A program made the position numbers and the translations under genes. From assembly GCA_947631185.1 (NCBI GenBank), contig CANRKJ010000026.1, positions 1-35,102 of the forward strand: a DNA stretch of 35,102 nucleotides, read 5' to 3'. The first letter of the stretch is position 1; each line of letters opens with the position of its first letter. The DNA comes from an uncultured Clostridia bacterium (GTDB lineage Bacteria; Bacillota; Clostridia; TANB77; CAG-508). This document shows, piece after piece, positions 29,005 to 34,935 of this stretch. The notes below the pieces were generated by a model. The model was not told where the DNA came from, searched no databases, and was given only the letters and a program-made list of their open reading frames with translations.

Positions 29005-29681
29005 TGGAAAATAAACTAGCTGTTTTTGAAGTTTTGAATAGTATAAACGTTAATGATAAAAAGGAAACAAAAAAAAGCGGCAAAAATGAATTGGCATATT
29101 TATCTTGGGCGTGGGCGTGGGCAGAGGTCAAAAAAAGATACCCCGAAGCCCAATACGTAATTTATAAATTTGAAAACAATTTGCCTTATGTGTACGATGA
29201 ATTAACTGGGTATATGGTTTTTACGTCAGTAACTATTGAAGGGATAACTCACGAAATGTGGCTTCCTGTTATGGATAGCAATAATAAGGCAATGAAATCA
29301 AAGCCCTATTGTTATAAGGTTAAAGAATATAGCACGGAGGGTTATTTTACTGGCAATTATATTGATAAAACGGTCGAATGCGCTTCGATGTTCGATATAA
29401 ATAAAACCATAATGAGATGTTTAACAAAAAATCTTGGTATGTTTGGGCTTGGATTATATATTTATGCGGGTGAGGATTTACCCGAATCCGAAATTGAAGA
29501 AAAGAAAAGAAATACAGCAGATAATGTTTTTTCAGATATTCCTAAATCGTATAATTGTTCTAATTGCGCAAAAGAGATAACACAAGCAGAGTATGCTTTT
29601 AGTTTAAAGAATTTTAAAAAATCTTTATGTAGAGAATGTCAAAAGTTAGAGAAGGAAAAAAATACAAATGCAATTAAATAA
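29004..29681 (+). CDS. Single-strand annealing protein, DUF1071-type, with zinc ribbon
   Basis: The protein has 225 residues. The DUF1071 (Sak3-like) core is clear: LAYLSWAWAWAEVKKRYPEA at 30-49, GYMVFTSVTIEGITHEMWLP at 69-88, then NNKAMK, and DINKTIMRCLTKNLGMFGLG at 131-150 followed by LYIYAGEDLP. The core is the Rad52-like annealing fold used with a partner exonuclease for phage recombination. The C-terminal part has CxxC at 185/188 and CxxC at 209/212, a zinc ribbon that may bind DNA or a partner. The exonuclease gene overlaps its end by 14 bp. Confidence 0.88.
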   Translation: MENKLAVFEVLNSINVNDKKETKKSGKNELAYLSWAWAWAEVKKRYPEAQYVIYKFENNLPYVYDELTGYMVFTSVTIEGITHEMWLPVMDSNNKAMKSKPYCYKVKEYSTEGYFTGNYIDKTVECASMFDINKTIMRCLTKNLGMFGLGLYIYAGEDLPESEIEEKKRNTADNVFSDIPKSYNCSNCAKEITQAEYAFSLKNFKKSLCRECQKLEKEKNTNAIK

Positions 29682-30465
29682 CATTAATTACTATTCAGAT
29701 GAAACTAACAAAGAATATTTAAGCGTTTCGCAATTTAAAAATTTTTATGGTACTCTAGATAATAATGGCTGTGAAGAAAGAGCGCTGGCGCAAATTAACG
29801 GTGAATTTTTAATTGAGCCTTCCAAGTCTATGTTGCAGGGTCAATATTTAGACGCTTGTTTTGAAGGCACAGAGGATAAATTTAAAAATAATAATCCTGA
29901 TTTATACACTCTAAAAGGCGAATTAAAAGCGGAATATAGACAAGCTCAGAGTGTGTTTGAAAGGGTTGTACAAGATGATTTGTTTTTTAAATATATGGAC
30001 GGAGAAAAACAAATCATAATGACGGCTAATTTATTCGGCGCGACGTGGAAAATTAAAATGGATAGCTACCATAAAGATAAATGTATTGTCGATTTAAAAT
30101 TTATTGAGGATATTCATAAAAAATTTTATTCTCACGATTTAGGGTTTGTCAATTTTATCGAGTATTGGGGCTATGATTTACAGCTTGCAATTTATCAGCT
30201 TGTGGTTGAAAAACATACAGGGAAAAAATTACCCTGCTACATTGCCGTAGCAGATAAAAAAAACCCGCCTGACTTTGAAATAATACAAATAAATCAATAT
30301 TGTTTAGATTCTGCAATCGAGTATTACGACGTAGAAAATAAAACAAAAAGGATAATTGAACTTAAAAAAGGTACTATTGCGCCCTCTAAATGCGGTGTAT
30401 GTGAATATTGCAGAGAGCATAAAGTTTTAAAAAATCCAATAAGCAGTGATTTTTTAATATATTAA
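29668..30465 (+). CDS. PD-(D/E)XK exonuclease, RecE/DUF3799-like, possible Fe-S cluster
   Basis: The protein has 265 residues. The nuclease core is KIKMDSYHKDKCIVDLKF with D132, D142 and K144 (D...D-x-K), followed by the QLAIYQ helix at 172-177, which gives the motif IV Gln/Tyr. A single Cys at 35 (NNGCEER) plus C242, C245 and C248 near the end recall the four-Cys arrangement of Fe-S nucleases (Cas4/AddB type). It should degrade one strand of double-stranded DNA to give substrate for the annealing protein encoded before it. The pair probably supports replication by recombination. Confidence 0.84.
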   Translation: MQLNNINYYSDETNKEYLSVSQFKNFYGTLDNNGCEERALAQINGEFLIEPSKSMLQGQYLDACFEGTEDKFKNNNPDLYTLKGELKAEYRQAQSVFERVVQDDLFFKYMDGEKQIIMTANLFGATWKIKMDSYHKDKCIVDLKFIEDIHKKFYSHDLGFVNFIEYWGYDLQLAIYQLVVEKHTGKKLPCYIAVADKKNPPDFEIIQINQYCLDSAIEYYDVENKTKRIIELKKGTIAPSKCGVCEYCREHKVLKNPISSDFLIY

Positions 30466-30474
30466 GGAGTATTT

Positions 30475-30606
30475 ATGAAAAGTATTTTAAAAAATATTAA
30501 AAAATATTTAAAACCATTTATACAACTGGCTATAATCTTTTTTATATTCGGTATAATATCTTATTTTTTAATTTTCGTATTTTTTACCTATTTATACAAT
30601 TTATAA
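30475..30606 (+). CDS. Small membrane protein
   Basis: A 43-residue gene with a perfect SD (AAGGAG) 6 nt before ATG 30475. The first 14 residues are basic (MKSILKNIKKYLKP) and the rest is one long hydrophobic segment (QLAIIFFIFGIISYFLIFVF). A single-pass inner-membrane protein is expected. It ends the first early block; an independent promoter follows at 30650. Candidates are superinfection exclusion or antiholin-like roles, without direct support. Confidence 0.75.
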   Translation: MKSILKNIKKYLKPFIQLAIIFFIFGIISYFLIFVFFTYLYNL

Positions 30607-30649
30607 TTATAAATTTATGTAACAAAATAATATATTTATATGAATTTTG

Positions 30650-30677
30650 TTGCAATTATCAAATGAAGTGTTATAAT
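30650..30677 (+). promoter_or_regulatory. Sigma70-like early promoter, duplicated at 12374-12401
   Basis: TTGCAA (30650-30655), 16 nt, TATAAT (30672-30677). The bases around both boxes and the leader down to the start codon (including the AAGAGG ribosome site, 30696-30701) are nearly the same as those of the minus-strand unit. It starts the second early block. Confidence 0.83.
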
Positions 30678-30708
30678 AATATTGTAGTTGAAATTAAGAG
30701 GTATTAAA

Positions 30709-31074
30709 ATGAAGAATAAATTACTAAGCGAGCAAATATGCGAGATATGCGGGATTAAACCTAAAACTTATCAAGATTACGAACTCAACGAATATGAGCT
30801 TTATCCTGATTTTTCCGAACCTGAAAATTTCGTTGAGTTGCTTGAAATAATATCAGAAAAAGCAACCGTTTTATTTAGTCATAATGGTGTTTATTTTGGT
30901 TGCTCAATTCATTATGGATTTGACGCAATATTTGAGGCTGTTAAGGGAAGTTTGGCAAAGAATTTTTTAAATACTTTGATAAGACAACATTATAGCAATT
31001 CTTATTATCCTAAATTGTTAGATTTAGAACCAATCAAGCAATCAATCAGAGAGGCAGAGTGGAAGTATGACTAA
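30709..31074 (+). CDS. Hypothetical early protein
   Basis: The protein has 121 residues from ATG 30709, set by AAGAGG 7 nt upstream; a frame from TTG 30688 would include the ribosome site. The N-terminus has QICEICGIKPKTYQDYELNE, with one CxxC pair that is not part of a clear zinc finger. Further on are PDFSEPENFVELLEIISEKA and AIFEAVKGSLAKNFLNTL. It resembles short phage proteins of unknown function with a 'yPDf..p.Nf..Ll.i' segment that occur in many gut phages. The stop lies in the next gene's overlap (8 bp). Confidence 0.8.
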   Translation: MKNKLLSEQICEICGIKPKTYQDYELNEYELYPDFSEPENFVELLEIISEKATVLFSHNGVYFGCSIHYGFDAIFEAVKGSLAKNFLNTLIRQHYSNSYYPKLLDLEPIKQSIREAEWKYD

Positions 31075-31231
31075 AACAAATTTTGAGAAAATAAAAGAAA
31101 TGAGTATTGGTGAATTTATTGCAAAAACATCTCCTTGTTGCGAGTTTTGTATATATGCTTACGGATGCACTATTGAAAAAAATTGCAAAGAAGGTATGAA
31201 ACAATATCTAGAAAGCGAGTATGAGGAATGA
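31067..31231 (+). CDS. Small Cys-rich phage protein
   Basis: A 54-residue gene (ATG 31067) overlapping both neighbours. The pattern is FEKIKEMSIGEFIAK, then CCEFC, a GC, an NC and EGMKQYLESE. This is a very common small phage protein: an 'F-E-K-I-K-x-M-S' helix, a zinc-knuckle-like Cys set, and a Gly-x-x-x-x-L-E-S helix at the end. Its role is unknown. The start is coupled to the gene upstream and its TGA overlaps the next ATG (ATGA). Confidence 0.82.
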   Translation: MTKTNFEKIKEMSIGEFIAKTSPCCEFCIYAYGCTIEKNCKEGMKQYLESEYEE

Positions 31232-31539
31232 ACATTGATAACCTTATTATTATAAATATGTGGGATAGACCTTGTATGCACTTAATAGCAGAGATTTTAC
31301 CTGACGAAAAAATTAAATATATAAACAAAATTTTAAGAAAAGAATATCCTATATTAAAAAAGGGTAATGGTTGGGCAAGCATTAAGGATTATGGCTTTAT
31401 ATTTGATGAAGGAACTAAAAAATTTATTCAAAAGAATGAAAGTATTGTCAAGTATGATGATGGCACACTTCGCAGATGGCAAGGCTTAAGTGAGTTTACT
31501 TATGATGATATTGTTAATAGTTCCAAGTGTGGTGATTAA
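31228..31539 (+). CDS. Hypothetical early protein
   Basis: The protein has 103 residues and an ATGA overlap with the gene before it. It has WDRPCMHLIAEILPDEKIKY near the start, ILRKEYPILKKGNGW in the middle and YDDGTLRRWQGLSEFTYDDI near the end. No known motif is seen. It ends 2 bp before the next gene, within the same tight operon. Confidence 0.72.
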   Translation: MNIDNLIIINMWDRPCMHLIAEILPDEKIKYINKILRKEYPILKKGNGWASIKDYGFIFDEGTKKFIQKNESIVKYDDGTLRRWQGLSEFTYDDIVNSSKCGD

Positions 31540-31541
31540 TT

Positions 31542-31925
31542 ATGACAGAATCAATAATAATAAACGGTGTTGATGTGGGCGAGTGTAGTTACGCAATTTT
31601 ACCTAAAAAACAATGTCCTATGAAATCAATGCCATACGCAAAAGAAACAAGCTGCACTGCCTGCAAAGAAAATAATACAAGATTAAATTTTTGTAAAAAC
31701 AATCCTAATTGCTACTTCAAGCAGCTTAAAAGCAAAGAGCAGGAATGCGAGAAGTATAAAAAATTTATTGAAACCGTAAAATCAAGAATTAAAGGTTATA
31801 AAGAAAGTTGTGATGAATTTTGTCAGTATGATAGAAAATGTTGTCATAGTTGTTTTACTGGCGGTGCTATTGAACTGGGTGAAGATATTGAAATGGATAT
31901 AAGCGAGGTGGAAAATGAACGATAG
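31542..31925 (+). CDS. Cys-rich coiled-coil protein of a gut-phage/Gastranaerophilales type
   Basis: The protein has 127 residues and 13 or so Cys. It begins IIINGVDVGECSYAI, then PMKSMPYAKETSCTACKEN, NNPNCYFKQLKSKEQECEKY, and ends with DEFCQYDRKCCHSCF. The segment 'NCYfKQLk.KEQECE' with INGVDV at the start is one I associate with proteins found many times in Gastranaerophilales genomes and their phages. The Cys pairs suggest zinc binding. Function is unknown. It overlaps the next small gene by 11 bp. Confidence 0.75.
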   Translation: MTESIIINGVDVGECSYAILPKKQCPMKSMPYAKETSCTACKENNTRLNFCKNNPNCYFKQLKSKEQECEKYKKFIETVKSRIKGYKESCDEFCQYDRKCCHSCFTGGAIELGEDIEMDISEVENER

Positions 31926-32028
31926 ATTAAAATACAAAGTATTTGATAAACGAGATAATAAACTAAAAGAAATTAAAGGATATACTTTTTCTTTAATGGA
32001 GTTTGAGTTGATAAAGGAGAATAACTAA
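31915..32028 (+). CDS. Very small protein, YopX N-terminus-like
   Basis: A 37-residue gene from ATG 31915, with GAGGTG 6 nt upstream. The start MNDRLKYKVFDKRDNKLKEI is like the N-terminal strand of YopX-type phage proteins, but the rest of that domain is missing. It stops directly before the next ATG at 32029. It may be a remnant or a real microprotein. Confidence 0.55.
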   Translation: MNDRLKYKVFDKRDNKLKEIKGYTFSLMEFELIKENN

Positions 32029-32532
32029 ATGATCATAGACGAAAAAATCAAAGAACTTGAAGAAAAACAAGCGGAAATTTTAAAAGAAATTGAGGAATTA
32101 AAAAAAGGACAAGAAACTTTTAAAAGGTATAGAGCTGAAAAAGATAAATATTATCGTTCTATCAATTTTGATGGGAACATAATATATATAAAAGAGATTA
32201 ATGCAGCATCAGATAATTATAGATATATTACTGGCAACTATTTCGAAACAACCGAAGAAGCCGAAATACACATACAAAACCTCATAACCTATCAGCAATT
32301 AAAAGATATTGCTTTAAGGTTGAATAATGGGCAAGATATTAACCAAGGGGATTATTATAAAGATAAATATTATATTTACTATGACAAAGAAAAAGAAGAA
32401 TTTTTATTAGATTTTGATTGTACTGCACAAAGTTTAAATGTAGTTTATTGCCTTGATGAAAACTTTTTAAATGTTGCCTTATCCGAGATAGGTGAAGAAA
32501 AATTAAAGCAGTTATTGAAATGGGGGATATAA
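32029..32532 (+). CDS. Hypothetical phage protein with N-terminal coiled coil
   Basis: The protein has 167 residues, with AAAGGAG before ATG 32029. Residues 3-35 form a coiled coil (KIKELEEKQAEILKEIEELK). The rest has YFETTEEAEIHIQNLITYQQLKDIALRLNNGQDIN in part, KYYIYYDKEKEEFLLDF and VVYCLDENFLNVALSEIGEEKL. The second half is a frequent phage module ('tYqeLkdiA..LN.g..i.......KYyI.yD') in which the end 'F...a...IGee.l..l' is conserved. I know no function for it. It likely oligomerises by the coiled coil. Confidence 0.8.
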   Translation: MIIDEKIKELEEKQAEILKEIEELKKGQETFKRYRAEKDKYYRSINFDGNIIYIKEINAASDNYRYITGNYFETTEEAEIHIQNLITYQQLKDIALRLNNGQDINQGDYYKDKYYIYYDKEKEEFLLDFDCTAQSLNVVYCLDENFLNVALSEIGEEKLKQLLKWGI

Positions 32533-32672
32533 TGAAAAATAAAATATCTTTTGAAGAAATATATTGGTTTTTGTTGAAGGCACTTATTTTGTTTTCATTT
32601 GCGGGAGTTGTTTCGGCTTGGTGTATTATTATTTTTAAAGGGTTAAAGTATATTTTGTCATTACAACTTTAA
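32532..32672 (+). CDS. Small membrane protein
   Basis: A 46-residue gene whose ATG overlaps the stop of the gene before it (TAATG). It has a hydrophobic segment ALILFSFAGVVSAWCIIIF at about 17-35 after a short polar N-terminus with WFLLK. A single-pass membrane protein is expected. Its stop codon lies in a perfect inverted repeat. Confidence 0.7.
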   Translation: MKNKISFEEIYWFLLKALILFSFAGVVSAWCIIIFKGLKYILSLQL

Positions 32673-32684
32673 AATAAAGTTGTA
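32662..32684. repeat. Perfect inverted repeat after a small membrane gene
   Basis: TACAACTTTA and TAAAGTTGTA (10 bp each) flank AAA. It spans the stop codon at 32670-32672. There is no T-tract, so it is either an operator for a dimeric regulator or an mRNA stem that ends or protects the upstream message. Confidence 0.65.
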
Positions 32685-32709
32685 TATTATTTATAAGGAC
32701 CGAGAACAA

Positions 32710-32901
32710 ATGAAAAATTATCAAGATATTTTTAATGAAACTCTAACAAGAATTAGATATTCAGTTGAGGGGGCTGTGAAAGAAAATAGCCCTTTAATGC
32801 GCGCTATCGTTAAAGCTATGTATAATTTTACTGACCAACTGATTGCAAATAAAATAATAGAGGACAGAGAACAATATGGAAATTACAACTCAACAAAATA
32901 A
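32710..32901 (+). CDS. Small hypothetical protein before the replication gene
   Basis: A 63-residue protein from ATG 32710, with AAGGA 10 nt upstream. An earlier in-frame codon at 32680 lies within the inverted repeat and is not preferred. It is helical: NYQDIFNETLTRIRYSVEGA, SPLMRAIVKAMYNFTDQLIAN. I recognise a family-like 'SPLMraIVKAMYnFtd.LI' block from other phages but no function. The next gene overlaps its end by 26 bp. Confidence 0.7.
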   Translation: MKNYQDIFNETLTRIRYSVEGAVKENSPLMRAIVKAMYNFTDQLIANKIIEDREQYGNYNSTK

Positions 32902-33784
32902 AATACAAATCCCGTATTTTCAAATATATGCTTCGGATTTATTAATGTACAAAAATTTATTGTCTGATGAAGAATTAATAGAAGTTATTGAGGCTATTGC
33001 GGTTAATTGTTTGTTTAATAAAGAGAAAGAATTTAAAAACGAATATCAAAATGCATTTTATGAAAAATTAATCAACACAGCTGAAAAAAATAAACAAAAT
33101 TATTTAACAAAAATACAAAATGGTAAAAGGGGTGGTAGACCTCCCAAAAATCAAGATGAAATCCAAACAAAACCTATAGGTTTTATATCGGATAACCTAT
33201 CGGATAACCTATCGGATAACCTATCGGATAACCTATCGGATAACCTATCGGATAACCTATCGGATAACCTACAGGGTAGCCTACAGGGTAGCCTACAGGG
33301 TAGCCTACAGCCAAACCAATATAATAGAAAAGAATATAATAGAATAGAATATAATAAAATAAAAGATAATATAAAAGAAAATTTTAATAATTTTTCTTTT
33401 AGCGTTGATTTAATTTTTGACAATAATATTAACAAAGTATTTAAACTATATGAGGATTTATGCAAAGACTTGATACCTATTAAATTTGAAAAAAGAAATC
33501 AGTCTTATTTAGGTTTAATAAAAGAATTTTTAATTCAAATTAAATGCGATTTTGATTATGTAAAAGAACTTTTTATAAAAGCTAATAACCAAAAGACATT
33601 TTATAAACAAAAACTTATGCTTATGTCGGTTATTAAAAATCACGATAAAATTTATGCCGGTTTAGGCGGTGAAGATTTTGAGAAGGACATAAATGTCCCT
33701 TGCAAAAAAGAACCAAGTTTTAAAGAAAAAATGGAACAATGCAGATTGGAAGCAGAAAAGAGAGAAAAAGAAAATGGATTGTGA
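32876..33784 (+). CDS. Replication initiator-like protein (DUF6291-type N-terminus) with repeat-encoded linker
   Basis: The protein has 302 residues. The N-terminal ~75 match the DUF6291-like replication protein pattern (PYFQIYASDLLMYKNLLSDE, EELIEVIEAIAVN), followed by NGKRGGRPPKNQ at about 82-93, a basic motif seen in many phage initiators. Residues about 105-144 are a linker of seven SDNL and three QGSL units encoded by tandem 12-bp repeats. The C-terminal part, about 180-300, is helical (DFDYVKELFIKANNQKTFYK) and resembles a DnaD-like or helicase-recruiting region. Phage initiators often carry their origin inside the gene, as in lambda O, so the repeats are likely iterons. The helicase-loader-like gene follows. 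Confidence 0.75.
   Translation: MEITTQQNKIQIPYFQIYASDLLMYKNLLSDEELIEVIEAIAVNCLFNKEKEFKNEYQNAFYEKLINTAEKNKQNYLTKIQNGKRGGRPPKNQDEIQTKPIGFISDNLSDNLSDNLSDNLSDNLSDNLSDNLQGSLQGSLQGSLQPNQYNRKEYNRIEYNKIKDNIKENFNNFSFSVDLIFDNNINKVFKLYEDLCKDLIPIKFEKRNQSYLGLIKEFLIQIKCDFDYVKELFIKANNQKTFYKQKLMLMSVIKNHDKIYAGLGGEDFEKDINVPCKKEPSFKEKMEQCRLEAEKREKENGL
33188..33307. repeat. Tandem 12-bp repeats (7 + 3 units), candidate replication origin
   Basis: Seven exact copies of TCGGATAACCTA (33188-33271) are followed by three exact copies of CAGGGTAGCCTA (33272-33307). The two units agree at 8 of 12 positions. They lie inside the initiator-like gene and keep its frame. They are followed by a very AT-rich stretch (33308-33420), as expected for an unwinding element next to iterons. 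Confidence 0.85.
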
Positions 33785-33849
33785 CGAATTATGTATTGAT
33801 TGTGAAGGCACAGGGGAATAAAAAGAATATATAAATGGAGATTAGAAAG

Positions 33850-34212
33850 ATGATTAAACACGAATTTATTAGCAAACTATTATCATTGTATAGTTTTGTA
33901 CAATCCAAAGATGAGTTTGGCTCATATTACGATTCATATAGCCGTATATTAACAAATAAAATAGACTATGATAAATTATGGGATTTATTTAGCCAAAATT
34001 TTGGAAAATATCCCCCTACAGCAAGTGAATTGAAGGAATTTGCTAAACAATGCTATATAGAAAATATGGCGCTTGGAAAAGCAGACATAAAAACATCCAT
34101 TTTTGCAGTTAAAAACGGGTGCAGGTATGAATTTGGTACGAGCGGAAATATTTCAAAAGATGTTAATTGTTTAAAACAAGCAGGCTTTTGCGATATATCT
34201 GTTAGGAGTTAA
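33850..34212 (+). CDS. Possible helicase loader-like replication protein
   Basis: The protein has 120 residues from ATG 33850, with GGAG 9 nt upstream; ATG 33835 is an alternative with 5 more residues. The first part is helical and has ISKLLSLYSFVQSKDEFGSY, then DYDKLWDLFSQNFGKYPPTASELKEFAKQ. This recalls the short N-terminal domain of G39P-type loader proteins, in which a 'Y..L......yPPt..eLke' segment recurs. The match is weak. Its position right after the initiator gene supports a role in replication. The C-terminal ~45 residues are unlike anything I know. Confidence 0.5.
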   Translation: MIKHEFISKLLSLYSFVQSKDEFGSYYDSYSRILTNKIDYDKLWDLFSQNFGKYPPTASELKEFAKQCYIENMALGKADIKTSIFAVKNGCRYEFGTSGNISKDVNCLKQAGFCDISVRS

Positions 34213-34214
34213 AA

Positions 34215-34481
34215 ATGGAAAAAATTTTACAAAATTTTACAAAGTTAACCGTAAGAGAAAATCGTATAATTGAACTTTTGGCGCACGGATATACCACTTC
34301 TGAAATATGTAAAAAATTATACATAGCTGATTGTACTGTCCGTACTCATTGTACAAACATTTACGATAAATTAAATATATCAAACAGCAAAAAAGATGTA
34401 TGCTATTTAAAAACTAAATTAATTTTGTTGTATTTAAAATATAAAAAGATTCTGCCTGATGATTATTATATTGACATTTAA
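34215..34481 (+). CDS. LuxR/GerE-type transcriptional regulator (stand-alone HTH)
   Basis: The protein has 88 residues with a strong SD (AGGAG). It is a GerE-type HTH with little else: LTVRENRIIELLAHGYTTSE at 11-30, then ICKKLYIADCTVRTHCTNIY at 31-50 and DKLN at 51-54. The residues of the recognition helix (TVRTHCTNIYDKL) match the family pattern TV..H..nI..KL. No receiver or ligand-binding domain is present. It ends 10 bp before a strong promoter at 34491 that begins the late region, so it is a good candidate for the early-to-late switch, or for control of its own region. Confidence 0.9.
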   Translation: MEKILQNFTKLTVRENRIIELLAHGYTTSEICKKLYIADCTVRTHCTNIYDKLNISNSKKDVCYLKTKLILLYLKYKKILPDDYYIDI

Positions 34482-34490
34482 TTTAAGGGG

Positions 34491-34519
34491 TTGAAATTTT
34501 TAAAATTGTACTTTATAAT
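34491..34519 (+). promoter_or_regulatory. Sigma70-like promoter upstream of the late region
   Basis: TTGAAA (34491-34496), 17 nt, TATAAT (34514-34519). This is the best consensus promoter in the genome. It follows the LuxR-type gene by 10 bp and precedes the Cys-rich, Dps-like, ParB-like, glycosyltransferase and terminase genes, with no terminator in between. Confidence 0.78.
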
Positions 34520-34590
34520 ATAAATATCTTTATTATGAAGTGTCTAGATTTTTACATAGGCATAGGAGTAATTTTAAAAAAGAGGTAATT

Positions 34591-34935
34591 TTGTCAACGG
34601 TATATTGTTGTGGATTTAACCAAGAAAGTAAAGTTTATAACTTGCCGGCTGTTAATTGCGCTTGGAAAAAATTATTTTTTTTAAATGCCTGTTGTGTGTG
34701 TGGTCAATGTATTGCACAATTAAAAATATGTACTAAAAAAGGCGAAATTAAAATAATTGGCAGGTATAGAGGCGAAAAAGCGCTCGCTATACGTGATAAA
34801 ATTATTAAAGAAATAAAAAAGTATAAGGCGGCAAATGGCACTTGGCAAAACCAATTGATACATTATAATAATAAAGGCGATATTTACAATTTTAACAATC
34901 AAAAAGTTGGTAAAAACGAGGATTTTGTTAAATAA
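34591..34935 (+). CDS. Cys-rich hypothetical protein before the Dps-like gene
   Basis: A 114-residue protein from TTG 34591, with AAGAGG 5 nt upstream. A longer frame from GTG 34540 (131 residues) has no ribosome site and lies closer to the promoter. The N-terminal half has YCCGFNQESKVYNLPAVNC and LNACCVCGQCIAQLKICTKK, where several Cys could form a zinc site. The second half is a strand and helix (IKIIGRYRGEKALAIRDKII) followed by a polar tail. The pattern 'flN.CpvCg..i....' plus 'R..g..A' is common in phage proteins of unknown role. Its stop overlaps the start of the Dps-like gene (TAATG). Confidence 0.72.
   Translation: MSTVYCCGFNQESKVYNLPAVNCAWKKLFFLNACCVCGQCIAQLKICTKKGEIKIIGRYRGEKALAIRDKIIKEIKKYKAANGTWQNQLIHYNNKGDIYNFNNQKVGKNEDFVK

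Noticed and set aside
33188-33307. CRISPR array
   Set aside because: The repeats are directly adjacent 12-bp units without spacers and lie in a coding sequence, so they are tandem repeats.
33151-33465. 104-codon minus-strand frame opposite the tandem repeats
   Set aside because: It is open only because the 12-bp repeats contain no stop in this frame; the product is repetitive and has no ribosome site.
33774-33821. 15-residue frame with CxxC and CEGTGE after the replication gene
   Set aside because: Too short and overlapping the end of the initiator gene; it may be a remnant of a zinc-finger protein, but a real gene cannot be supported.
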